Assembly: GCA_016928815.1 (NCBI GenBank)
Contig: JAFGJZ010000180.1
Coordinates: 1 to 50,039 of the forward strand
Origin: Spirochaetota bacterium
GTDB taxonomy: Bacteria; Spirochaetota; UBA4802; JAFGJZ01
Direction of reading: 5' to 3'
Length of the DNA stretch: 50,039 nucleotides
Made by a program: the position numbers and the translations under genes. This document shows, in pieces, positions 26,852-34,794 of this stretch. Under the pieces are notes generated by a model. The model saw nothing but the letters and a program-made list of their open reading frames with translations, was not told the DNA's origin and did not search any database. How positions within the stretch are numbered: position 1 is the stretch's first letter; every line of letters begins with the position of its first letter.

Positions 26852-28942
26852 TTGGGATATATTTTTATAATATTATCTGTTCTTTTTTTTACTGTTGCCT
26901 TAATCGTATATAAAATAACCGGAATGAAAAAAATATTTATTTCTGTTTTTTTACTGCATGTAATTTCAATGTTTTCCGCTTTCGGTTTTTTATTAAGGTC
27001 CTTTCTTCTTGATGATTTTTCCAATTTATACGTTTTTAATCATTCTTCAGCGGATCTTCCTGTATATTATAAAATTGCAGCATTATGGGCAGGTCATCAG
27101 GGGTCTCTTCTTTTATGGCTGGTTATGATTTCAGTCGTATCATTACTTTATTTTTCTATTGAAAATGAAGTTTCAATTTTTGAAATAGTAATTCATTATA
27201 TTAATTTCATATTTCTGATTTCAATTCTTCTGATATTTTCCGATCCTTTTGTTTCGGGAACCGCAGTTTCCTTATCCGATGGACCGGGACTTAATCCGGT
27301 TTTGAATAATTTCTGGATGACTGTTCATCCCCCGCTCACTTTTCTTGGTTATTCTCTAGCGCTGATATGCTTTTCCTCTTCAATAAGACGAATGGTCAAC
27401 CAGGAGTATTATTATGATCATGATCAGAAAATTCCTGTAATACTTGTATTACTTGTTTTAGGGACAGGACTGGCATTGGGAGGAGTATGGGCATATAATA
27501 CGCTCGGCTGGGGAGGTTTCTGGGGCTGGGATCCGGTTGAGAACGCGTCTCTGGTTCCATGGCTGCTTTCTCTGGTTTATGTCCATTCAAGCATACTTGA
27601 GAAAAGATACCGGCAGCTGATAGTACATAATAATCTCACTTCAGCATTTATTTATGTTACCGTAATAATCGCAGTTTTTCTCACACGCTCAGGGATTTTG
27701 CAGAATTCAGTGCATAGTTTCGGCAATACCGGTATTGCCGTTCCGTTTCTGGTCTACATTTTTTTTCTGACTGTAACTGTTCTTTTTACGGCATCGAAAT
27801 ATAATAAACAGAAACCGAGCATAATTCAGGATGATTATGATTTTATTTCGCATTTATCCTACGCAATCATATCAATTGGAATATTTGCGGTATTTATTTT
27901 TTCAGCAACAGTTATTCCGGCTGTGTTTACGTTTGCGGGAAGACCTTTTACAGTTGATCCGGATCTTTTTCCAAAAGCTGCATCAATTTTTGCAGCTGCA
28001 TATATAATGTCTGTTTTTAATTATTATTATGACAACAGATCAGAAGACCGGTTTGTACTTATTGCGAGCGGAATTCTGTCGCTTTCAACTGCCTACTACT
28101 TCACAATGCTTTCTCTTTATCAGTATATGATTGTATTTTTTTCTTTAATGATGTTCCTGTATCTGTTTTATAAGCTTATATTCCATAACAGGGGTTCTGA
28201 AAATAAAATAGCATTATGTTCACATATTGTCGTTATGCTTTTTATCACTTCTGCAATGCTGATGAATGCCGATTCCTCATTCAGGTATGATCTGTCTGCG
28301 GGTCAGGTATTTAAAGCCGGCAACGGCAGTGTTGAATTTTCGGGCTATAACGAAAAAAGTGAAAACATCATGTTCAAAGCCGGCGGTGAGCATAAAATTG
28401 TGCCTTATTATAATTGGAATAACTCAACGGTTACGTTTCCCCTGATAATTTCTGAAAATCTTTCAGATGTTTATATTGAACCGTTAAGAATTGTTTCGGC
28501 CAGGGAGAATGCCACCGTTTTCACCGTTGATAAAATGAATTTTCTTCAATGGAAAGACGGAAATTTTGTTAAACTTGACGATTTAACAATCCGTAAAAAA
28601 GATTCCCTGCTTGATGTGGAAGCTGTTCTGCTTTTCCGTAACGGGAATGACAGCGAAAAGGTTTCTGTCAGCATGAGTTTTGAAGGGGAAAAGATAACTG
28701 AAAATACGGCTGAAAATCCATTTACCGGGCAGACTGTTAAGCTGATTAAATTTTCAACTGATAAAAAAATAGTTCAGATATATATTGAACCTGATATCTT
28801 TACAAAATACAAAGCAGATACACTTGAGGTAACAGTAAGCCGGAAACTTTATATTAAAGTAATCTGGGCGGCTTTTGCAGTAATAGTAATTTTATTCTTT
28901 TTTCTTTTAATTAAGACATTTACGAGTTATGAATTATATTAA
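26852..28942 (+). CDS. ccmF: CcmF/NrfE-type cytochrome c heme lyase subunit
   Basis: The 696-residue membrane protein of the CcmF family has the tryptophan-rich heme-binding WWD signature GGFWGWDPVENASLVPWL near residue 215. It also has GHQGSLLLWL near residue 88, MTVHPPLTFLGYS near residue 160, and a periplasmic C-terminal domain of about 170 residues before the last helix. It transfers heme from CcmE to apocytochrome c. The start is placed at TTG 26852, which has GGAGG 5 bases upstream. The region before it contains the promoter. It opens a ccmF-A-B-C-E operon. No cytochrome c gene lies nearby. Confidence 0.92.
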   Translation: MGYIFIILSVLFFTVALIVYKITGMKKIFISVFLLHVISMFSAFGFLLRSFLLDDFSNLYVFNHSSADLPVYYKIAALWAGHQGSLLLWLVMISVVSLLYFSIENEVSIFEIVIHYINFIFLISILLIFSDPFVSGTAVSLSDGPGLNPVLNNFWMTVHPPLTFLGYSLALICFSSSIRRMVNQEYYYDHDQKIPVILVLLVLGTGLALGGVWAYNTLGWGGFWGWDPVENASLVPWLLSLVYVHSSILEKRYRQLIVHNNLTSAFIYVTVIIAVFLTRSGILQNSVHSFGNTGIAVPFLVYIFFLTVTVLFTASKYNKQKPSIIQDDYDFISHLSYAIISIGIFAVFIFSATVIPAVFTFAGRPFTVDPDLFPKAASIFAAAYIMSVFNYYYDNRSEDRFVLIASGILSLSTAYYFTMLSLYQYMIVFFSLMMFLYLFYKLIFHNRGSENKIALCSHIVVMLFITSAMLMNADSSFRYDLSAGQVFKAGNGSVEFSGYNEKSENIMFKAGGEHKIVPYYNWNNSTVTFPLIISENLSDVYIEPLRIVSARENATVFTVDKMNFLQWKDGNFVKLDDLTIRKKDSLLDVEAVLLFRNGNDSEKVSVSMSFEGEKITENTAENPFTGQTVKLIKFSTDKKIVQIYIEPDIFTKYKADTLEVTVSRKLYIKVIWAAFAVIVILFFFLLIKTFTSYELY

Positions 28943-29525
28943 GATTGATAATATCAGTAAATCTTATTCCATAAAGATTTTTAGCGATCTGCATTTTACT
29001 TTCGAACAGAAGAAACCGTGTGCAGTTACCGGCCCGAACGGCAGCGGGAAAAGCACCTTAATTAACATTCTTTCACTTAAATTTCTTCCTGATGCAGGTG
29101 TAATTAAATATGTCCATGCGGGAACAGAAATAAATGAAAAGCGGTCTTCATCTGTAACAGGTATTGTGTCACCATATTTTAATCCGTATGAGGAAATGAA
29201 TATGCGGCAGACAGCACAATTTGTTTCATTCGGAAATGCCGGTAAATTAAAATCCATATGCGATAATTACAGAATATTCCATATTAATGAGAATGAAAAA
29301 TTCGGGAATTTATCCGAGGGGTTTAAGCAGAGAGCTAAAATCTGCCTGGCTTTCACGGATGATGTCCAGTTTCTTCTTCTTGACGAACCTTTTAATTCTC
29401 TCGATGAAGAAGGCAGGCTGATACTTGAAAATTTTATTGAAAAAAAATCTGATTGTGTCATAGTAACTGCATCTAATGATAAAAATGAAACAGGCTTCTG
29501 CAGCGAGGAATTAAATCTTGGTTAG
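28929..29525 (+). CDS. ccmA: CcmA, ATP-binding subunit of heme-export/release ABC complex
   Basis: The 198-residue ABC ATPase has Walker A GPNGSGKST, a variant signature LSEGFKQRAK and Walker B FLLLDEPFNSLD. The usual switch histidine is replaced: VTASNDK instead of the common SHD. With CcmB and CcmC it frees holo-CcmE from the CcmC complex by ATP hydrolysis. The ATG overlaps the end of ccmF by 14 bases, and its stop overlaps the TTG start of ccmB. The changed signature and H-loop are odd but not disabling by themselves. Confidence 0.88.
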   Translation: MNYIKIDNISKSYSIKIFSDLHFTFEQKKPCAVTGPNGSGKSTLINILSLKFLPDAGVIKYVHAGTEINEKRSSSVTGIVSPYFNPYEEMNMRQTAQFVSFGNAGKLKSICDNYRIFHINENEKFGNLSEGFKQRAKICLAFTDDVQFLLLDEPFNSLDEEGRLILENFIEKKSDCVIVTASNDKNETGFCSEELNLG

Positions 29526-30165
29526 GAAAATATGCTGTCTTCTGAAAAAGGAATTTTCGGTAGAATATGCCGGGAACCGGACATTTATTCAGATAATTTC
29601 TTTGTCGGCAATTTCCGTTTTCATAGCTTCATATATTCCGGTAATATCCGGTTTCAGGCCCGATTACAGTCTAATCTTCTGGATAACAGTTTTTTTTACA
29701 GTGTTTTCCGGGCTTGATAAAATTTTCCGTTATGAAACTGACCGAAATAACATGAAATTCTGTCTTCAGTATTACAGTTGTGAGGAAATTGTTACGGCCA
29801 AATTCATATTTAATGTCATGGCGGTAATGTTCACAGAAACTGTTATATTTTTGATCTGCTGTTTCTTCAATAACTTCACTTTTGTTAGTGCATCCGGATC
29901 TTTTGTGCTGATTATTATTTCTTCAATCTCAATTTCAGCTTCAACCGTTTTTTCCGCCCTGATTTCATCTAAAACAAATACCGGATTTTTATTTTCAATT
30001 TCAGCTCTTCCGGTAATTTTTCCTCTGCTGCTTATATTTTTCCGGATTGATGTTTTTTCCTTTTCGGAAGTATTCACAAAGAACCTGTTTCTGATTCTGC
30101 TTTTAGGTGTTTTTTATTTTATTGTTGCGCTTAAATTAAGTCCGTTTATCATCAAAGAGGATTGA
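29518..30165 (+). CDS. ccmB: CcmB-like permease subunit
   Basis: The 215-residue protein has six predicted membrane helices and sits between ccmA and ccmC, as in classical ccm operons. The start is a TTG (29518) overlapping the ccmA stop, with AGG about 9 bases upstream. Sequence is weakly conserved for the family (e.g. TASCFRYE-like YETDRNNMKFCLQYY near the first loop corresponds to FERERE...LL.S of CcmB). The assignment depends as much on position as on motif. It would form the membrane channel part of CcmABCE. Confidence 0.8.
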   Translation: MVRKICCLLKKEFSVEYAGNRTFIQIISLSAISVFIASYIPVISGFRPDYSLIFWITVFFTVFSGLDKIFRYETDRNNMKFCLQYYSCEEIVTAKFIFNVMAVMFTETVIFLICCFFNNFTFVSASGSFVLIIISSISISASTVFSALISSKTNTGFLFSISALPVIFPLLLIFFRIDVFSFSEVFTKNLFLILLLGVFYFIVALKLSPFIIKED

Positions 30166-30167
30166 TT

Positions 30168-30809
30168 ATGTTTACCAGATTACGTTATGTTCTGCTTCTG
30201 ATTTTATTTTTTACTGAAATTTATTTGTGTTTTTTTTATGTAAGACCCGTCGGAATTCTCGGCAATAGTATTCGAATTCTTTTTTTTCATGTCCCTGCAG
30301 CATGGACATCCGTTATCAGTTTCATGATATCACTTTTTTTTTCATTGAGATACATTAAAACAAAGAATTCAGTTTCTGCTGAAAAGGCTGTAATTGTTTC
30401 AGCAGCCGGTCTGTTCCTTCTGATTGCAGCTTCTGTCAGCGGAGCTATATGGGCAAAATCGGCATGGAATTCCTTTTGGAACTGGGATGTCAGGCAGACT
30501 TCAATAGCTGTTTTAATTTTAATTTATGTTGCTTTTTTTTCAATACGGTTGTCGGTAAAAAACAACCGCAGCCGTGATATGATTTCTTCAGTTTATCTTA
30601 TTTTTTCATCATTTGCAGTTCCTTTTTTTGTTTTTATCGCTCCGCGTCAATATGAGTCGCTGCATCCTGATTTGGTTTCCGATGGAATTAATTCCATATT
30701 GTCCGGCGGACGTGTGATACAGGTTCTTGTTTTCTCAATTTTATATTTTTCCTGGCTTTATTTTGAAATAATAAATCATATTTTCCGGACCAGGAAAAAT
30801 GAATTTTAA
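30168..30809 (+). CDS. ccmC: CcmC heme-handling protein
   Basis: The 213-residue six-helix protein has the CcmC hallmarks: FFHVPAAWTS with a heme-ligand His, WWD region GAIWAKSAWNSFWNWDVRQTS, and SLHPD with the second His. CcmC attaches heme to CcmE. The ATG at 30168 has GAGG 7 bases upstream. An earlier TTG in the ribosome-site zone (30162) has almost no spacing and is rejected. It overlaps the start of ccmE by 11 bases. Confidence 0.93.
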   Translation: MFTRLRYVLLLILFFTEIYLCFFYVRPVGILGNSIRILFFHVPAAWTSVISFMISLFFSLRYIKTKNSVSAEKAVIVSAAGLFLLIAASVSGAIWAKSAWNSFWNWDVRQTSIAVLILIYVAFFSIRLSVKNNRSRDMISSVYLIFSSFAVPFFVFIAPRQYESLHPDLVSDGINSILSGGRVIQVLVFSILYFSWLYFEIINHIFRTRKNEF

Positions 30810-31179
30810 AAATTTACTTTTTGCAATAATATTCATTTCCGTTTTCTGCGGAATTATTCTGATGTCTATGGACGCTATTTCCCCGTACGTAAGTATCTCC
30901 GATGCAAAAAAAAATTCTAAAACGGTACAGATAATAGGAAAGCCTGCCGGAGGTATACCGCTGCTTGTCCCTGAATTGTCTTCTTTTTATGTTACCGACG
31001 CCGATGGAGGCAGAATTTTTGTAGTTTACGATAAAAATCTTCCGGTCAATTTCAAGCATAGTGAAAAGATTGTGATTATCGGAAAGTACAGTATTGAAAG
31101 AAATCTTTTTGTGGCGGATAACATTCTGCTGAAGTGCCCTTCGAAATATGAGGATAAATTGACCGCTGATGAAGAATAA
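30799..31179 (+). CDS. ccmE: CcmE heme chaperone, cysteine (CxxxY) variant
   Basis: The 126-residue protein has an N-terminal membrane anchor (1-25), then the OB-fold-like periplasmic domain typical of CcmE (VSISDAKKNSKTVQIIGK, SFYVTDADGGRIFVVYDKNLP). Near the C-terminus, where classical CcmE has HxxxY, this protein has Cys113-Pro-Ser-Lys-Tyr117 (ILLKCPSKYED). The Cys form is known from Desulfovibrio and archaea and is the mark of System I*. No ccmH or ccmG lies in the operon. It overlaps ccmC by 11 bases at one end and the transporter by 11 bases at the other. Confidence 0.88.
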   Translation: MNFKNLLFAIIFISVFCGIILMSMDAISPYVSISDAKKNSKTVQIIGKPAGGIPLLVPELSSFYVTDADGGRIFVVYDKNLPVNFKHSEKIVIIGKYSIERNLFVADNILLKCPSKYEDKLTADEE

Positions 31180-32086
31180 GAGCATTATTATTTCTGGCGG
31201 AGTTTACTGCGCAATAGCAGCGGGAATAATCTTTGACTCCGTGCCGCATGTAAAAATGATGATACCTTATCTGCTTTCAATTCTGCTTTTTCTGAATTTT
31301 TTACGGATCGATTTTTCTTTCAGACATTTTCTCAGGAAAGAGCTGATTATTTTTCCTTTTTTTTACATAGTGATTTTTCCGGCGGCTGTTTTCATTCTAT
31401 CAGCAGGAATGGACCCTTCCTTAAGAGCAGGGGTATTTATTATTACTGTTACACCAGCCGCAATCGGAGCCCCGGTTGTGGCCATGCTGATAGGAGCTGA
31501 CAGAGGACTGGTAATGTCACATGTAATTGTTTCCAATCTTATCGCTCCAGTAATATATCCACTCATGCTTTTTTTATATTTCCGCAAAACCGGACTGGAC
31601 ATTCAGCCTGCGGATATTTTCAGGCAGATTGTTTTCATAATTCTTGTCCCGCTGATTGTTTCATCGGTTTTTAAAAAGACCGGATTAATGCGAAGAGAAT
31701 TCAGTAAAATCTCCGGAAACATTGTTCCCGCTGTTTTCATTTTTATGGTATTTGCGGCTGTTACCGCATCATCAAAACAGATAAAGTCCGTATCCCCTTC
31801 TGAACTTGTAAATATTTCAATTTTCGTTTTTTCAGCCGGACTGTTTTTCTTTTCGACAGGACTGGTCGTATTCAGAAAAAATGAAATGAGAAAATCAGCT
31901 GCTTTGTCTCTTGGTCATAAAAATACGGGTCTTGCCATATGGGTTGCAGTTTCAAATTTTCCAGCAGAATCAGTACTTCCGCTAATTATTTATATAATGG
32001 TGCATCATTTTTTTAATGGGATTTTAATATTTCTTTCAGAACGTTCTTTTCTTTATTCCGGGGATAATCCGGACAGTGTGAAATAA
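31169..32086 (+). CDS. BASS-family (bile acid:sodium symporter-like) transporter
   Basis: The 305-residue protein has about nine to ten membrane helices. TPAAIGAPVVAMLIGADRGLVMSHVIVSNL resembles the first discontinuous-helix motif, and SLGHKNTGLAIWVA the second, of bile-acid/arsenite-type symporters. Substrate is not readable: the family carries organic anions, pantoate, pyruvate and others. It is the last gene of the ccm operon, overlapping ccmE by 11 bases, so expression is tied to cytochrome assembly. That pairing is unusual. A hairpin follows. Confidence 0.8.
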   Translation: MKNKSIIISGGVYCAIAAGIIFDSVPHVKMMIPYLLSILLFLNFLRIDFSFRHFLRKELIIFPFFYIVIFPAAVFILSAGMDPSLRAGVFIITVTPAAIGAPVVAMLIGADRGLVMSHVIVSNLIAPVIYPLMLFLYFRKTGLDIQPADIFRQIVFIILVPLIVSSVFKKTGLMRREFSKISGNIVPAVFIFMVFAAVTASSKQIKSVSPSELVNISIFVFSAGLFFFSTGLVVFRKNEMRKSAALSLGHKNTGLAIWVAVSNFPAESVLPLIIYIMVHHFFNGILIFLSERSFLYSGDNPDSVK

Positions 32087-32098
32087 ATTATGTTAATG

Positions 32099-32129
32099 AG
32101 AAATCAGACCGGAATGCTGTCTGATTTCT
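32099..32129. terminator. Perfect 11-bp hairpin between convergent transcripts
   Basis: AGAAATCAGAC (32099..32109) and GTCTGATTTCT (32119..32129) surround a 9-base loop. No strong T-run follows in either direction, so it may be a weak or factor-assisted terminator at the end of the ccm operon. Confidence 0.45.
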
Positions 32130-32149
32130 ATTACTGTTTTGCTGAGATT

Positions 32150-32401
32150 TCAGACAAACTCAAGTTTCTGAATCTGTACTCCTGCGATGCCTTTCAGTTT
32201 AACCTCGAATTTTTCCCATTCAGCTTTGGCTCCGGTAAGTTCAAGAAGGATTATTCCGCTTGGAGAACATGTATTTCCGGCCTCATGCAGTCCCAGTCTG
32301 GTCTTGATGCTGCACCCGAATTCGGTAAGAATTTTCTGGATTTCACCCGCTTCTTTTATTCTGTCTTCAATGTAAATGCCGATGATTACCGCCTTTGCCA
32401 T
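32150..32401 (-). CDS. Small ACT-like protein (TM1266 type)
   Basis: The 83-residue protein matches the shape of the TM1266/'iron-only hydrogenase system regulator' family: first strand AVIIGIYIEDR, conserved ILTEFG, RLGLHEAGN, then ILLELTG and GVQIQKLEF. Members are ACT-like/NikR-C-like domains and often lie next to [FeFe]-hydrogenase genes. No hydrogenase is found here. GGAGG lies 5 bases upstream of the ATG. It follows the acetyltransferase by 21 bases on the same strand. Confidence 0.7.
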   Translation of the reverse strand: MAKAVIIGIYIEDRIKEAGEIQKILTEFGCSIKTRLGLHEAGNTCSPSGIILLELTGAKAEWEKFEVKLKGIAGVQIQKLEFV

Positions 32402-32422
32402 ATGATCCTCCTTCTGTTGTTT

Positions 32423-32902
32423 TTACAAGTATAGTTCGAGATACCTGTCATCAGGCTCCTTGAATCCGGCTTTTTTGTAGACAGTTTCACCGTTTGGAGT
32501 TGCAAGTAATTCAAGCTTACTTATTCCTGATTTTCTGGCTTCCGCAACCATTTCATTTATCAGTTTCTCCGCGATGCCGTTTTTTCTATACTCGGGATGA
32601 GTATATACCGAAACGACGGTTGCTACAATTCTTTTTTTTTCAATACCTTTTTGCGGAAATTCTTTTAAAATCATTCCTGTGCTGGCTACAGGATTTCCGT
32701 TATATTCTGCAAGAAGAGCGATATAATTACCCTCCGCCAGTTTTTCCTTGTAATAGTTCTGATTGTTATGGGCGATTATTTTTAGATCCTGAAAACAGAA
32801 ATTGTACAGTTCTTCCAGGAATCTGTTTCTGTGCTCAACAAGAGTGAACGTATCAGCTAAAGTTGCTTTTCTAATTATTAAATTTTCAATTTCAGTACTC
32901 AT
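32423..32902 (-). CDS. GNAT-family N-acetyltransferase
   Basis: The 159-residue protein has the GNAT fold: LIIRKATLADTFTLVEHRNRF at the N-terminus, acetyl-CoA loop HPEYRKNGIAEKLINEMV (cf. R/QxxGxG/A), and LLATPNGETVYKKAGF near the C-terminus. The substrate is not readable. The ATG has AGGTGA upstream. It probably forms a two-gene unit with the TM1266-like gene and diverges from smpB. Confidence 0.88.
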   Translation of the reverse strand: MSTEIENLIIRKATLADTFTLVEHRNRFLEELYNFCFQDLKIIAHNNQNYYKEKLAEGNYIALLAEYNGNPVASTGMILKEFPQKGIEKKRIVATVVSVYTHPEYRKNGIAEKLINEMVAEARKSGISKLELLATPNGETVYKKAGFKEPDDRYLELYL

Positions 32903-33091
32903 AGATCACCTTTTTCCGAATAATAACAAATAATAATTTGGATTTTTTTTATTACAACAAAAATTTAAATAATGTCGGAAATATGTTTCTTATCAATTTT
33001 CGTCTGAAATCCCATTTTTTGTTAAAAAAAACGGGTTAAAAATATGTTGACTAAAAGCGGCTGTGATTATTTTCTAAATGCGGAGAAAATA

Positions 33092-33553
33092 ATGCCGGAT
33101 AATTTTAAAGATATAGCAAATAATAAAAAAGCACGTTTTGAATATGAAATTCTTGAGACTTTTGAAGCGGGAATAGTCTTAAAAGGTACTGAAGTAAAAT
33201 CACTTCGGGAAGGCAAGACAAATATTTCTGATGCTTATGCAAAAATACGTAACGGTGAGATATTCATTCATCAGATGAATATCTCCGTCTATAAATTCGG
33301 AAATATTCACAATCATGATCCCCAGGCAGTGAGGAAACTGCTGATGCATAAAAAGGAAATAAAAAAACTTACAGGTAAAATCAATGAAAAAGGTTATACC
33401 GTAATTCCGCTGAAAATTTATTTTAAGAACGGACTGGTTAAGCTTCTGATCGGTCTTGGAAGAGGGAAAGCCCTTTATGACAAGCGTCAGGATCTGAAGA
33501 AGAAAGATGCAACCCGTGACCTTCAGAGAATAATGAAAAATGTAAATAAATAG
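33092..33553 (+). CDS. smpB: SmpB, tmRNA-binding protein
   Basis: The 153-residue protein contains the SmpB core: NKKARFEYEILETFEAGIVL, GTEVKSLREGKTNISDAYAK, and a basic C-terminal tail (GKALYDKRQDLKKKDATRDLQRI). It escorts tmRNA (ssrA, 17702..18051) to stalled ribosomes. The start is ATG 33092, with GGAG upstream, matching the usual SmpB N-terminus. An earlier ATG (33044) would add 16 unrelated residues. A strong terminator follows, shared with the outer-membrane protein gene. Confidence 0.96.
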   Translation: MPDNFKDIANNKKARFEYEILETFEAGIVLKGTEVKSLREGKTNISDAYAKIRNGEIFIHQMNISVYKFGNIHNHDPQAVRKLLMHKKEIKKLTGKINEKGYTVIPLKIYFKNGLVKLLIGLGRGKALYDKRQDLKKKDATRDLQRIMKNVNK

Positions 33554-33574
33554 CCGGCAATCAGGTATAGATAA

Positions 33575-33600
33575 AAAAACCATCCTTCAGGATGGTTTTT
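33575..33600. terminator. Bidirectional Rho-independent terminator
   Basis: An 11-bp stem (AAAAACCATCC with GGATGGTTTTT) and TTCA loop lies between smpB and the convergent outer-membrane protein gene. Confidence 0.95.
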
Positions 33601-33622
33601 CTGTTTTGAATGTCAGACTGCA

Positions 33623-34648
33623 TTAAAATATGAATCCTGTAGTGACACCCATAAATAATCCGTCAGCAGGGTAATATACCACAGGGAAGTCGATTTTAAC
33701 AGGACCTAAATTGAATCCTATACTTCCCAGAAGTTTGAACTTGAACAGTGTCGGATTTGCTTCAGTTCCTGCTCCAACAAGTTCAGCTTCGCCGACTTTT
33801 GTATTTGTAGCAGTTTCGTAAACATCCGATTTCGCATTAATGTCAAAATTGGATTTTCCGAAGGAAAGATCAGCTCCGGCACCGAATCCGAAATTCAAGA
33901 GCCACAGTGCCTGCAAACTTGTAACAGCTTCGACCGGTATTTTGAAAATGGAAATGTCAGATTCAAAGCTAACAAGAGGATTTACTTTTACATCAAAACT
34001 GCCGATGCTTGTTGTCTGCTCACCTGTTTCGAATGAATATGAACTTTTGGAATTGATGTAATAAAGTCCTGAGCCTATGGACAGACCCCGCCATTTAGCA
34101 AAACCTCCTAGAAGACTTACGGAATCAATTACACTGTAATTAAGTCCGAATCCCAGTATAAGCTGCTTCATCCTGAGACCGTCATACACTTCGGTTTCAG
34201 GAAAACCACCGAGCAATATGTTTGCATAAAGATTGTCGACAAAAAGTCCAAGATTAATACCTGCATTTAGAGTTACTGCTGAAGCAGCTCCGGCTTTAAT
34301 GTCGCCGTCTGCTTTAAGTTTGTCTTCAAGTTCTGCAGTGTCGGTTGTATCGGGAATAACAACTCCTGCTCCATAACCGATTGAAACTGCGAAAAGTTTA
34401 TAATTCTGATAGCCGTTGAATGTTGCAGTCGATGTCTGAAACTGGGTGGAATCACCCATTGCTGTCGCAAAGTCCGTATTGTTCCCCAGGAAACTTAGAT
34501 CGTTGCTGCTGTTAACCTGAGTTTGCAGATTATCAATTGGTGTGTCATACACGCCAAGCCCCGAAGTATTTGTAATTTTAATTGTTGCAGCAGAAATACT
34601 TAGTGTACCTGAGAATAAAACCAGAACTGATAACAATAGTTTTTTCAT
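33623..34648 (-). CDS. Outer-membrane beta-barrel protein of unknown family
   Basis: The 341-residue protein has a signal peptide (MKKLLLSVLVLFSGTLSISAA) and then long alternating strands with Gly/Ser/Asn turns, ending in Phe. This is the look of a transmembrane barrel (e.g. LSIGSGLYYINSKSSYSF, LGFGLNYSVIDSVSLLGGF). Similar conserved barrel proteins without known function occur in spirochaetes. The start is ATG 34648 with AAGGAGAAAACT upstream; a longer start would reach the promoter. Nothing in the sequence names a substrate. Confidence 0.75.
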   Translation of the reverse strand: MKKLLLSVLVLFSGTLSISAATIKITNTSGLGVYDTPIDNLQTQVNSSNDLSFLGNNTDFATAMGDSTQFQTSTATFNGYQNYKLFAVSIGYGAGVVIPDTTDTAELEDKLKADGDIKAGAASAVTLNAGINLGLFVDNLYANILLGGFPETEVYDGLRMKQLILGFGLNYSVIDSVSLLGGFAKWRGLSIGSGLYYINSKSSYSFETGEQTTSIGSFDVKVNPLVSFESDISIFKIPVEAVTSLQALWLLNFGFGAGADLSFGKSNFDINAKSDVYETATNTKVGEAELVGAGTEANPTLFKFKLLGSIGFNLGPVKIDFPVVYYPADGLFMGVTTGFIF

Positions 34649-34676
34649 AGTTTTCTCCTTAATTTTGTACCGGAAT

Positions 34677-34705
34677 ATAATACGGACAATTTCAGGAAAA
34701 GTCAA
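34677..34705 (-). promoter_or_regulatory. Promoter of the outer-membrane protein gene
   Basis: On the minus strand TTGACT (34705..34700), 17 bases, then TATTAT (34682..34677), about 28 bases before ATG. A second TTGACT lies further upstream, near 34744. Confidence 0.65.
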
Positions 34706-34754
34706 AAAATTCAGAAAGTTTTCAGTAAACTGAAAATTACAGTCAAATTTTGAA

Positions 34755-34786
34755 TTAAAAAATCCCGGCTGACCTGCAACCGGAAT
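34755..34786 (-). terminator. Terminator after the CoA-disulfide reductase gene
   Basis: A 10-bp stem with two G-T pairs (34762..34771 with 34777..34786) around ACCTG is followed on the minus strand by a T-run. Confidence 0.75.
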
Positions 34787-34794
34787 TTTTTGTT

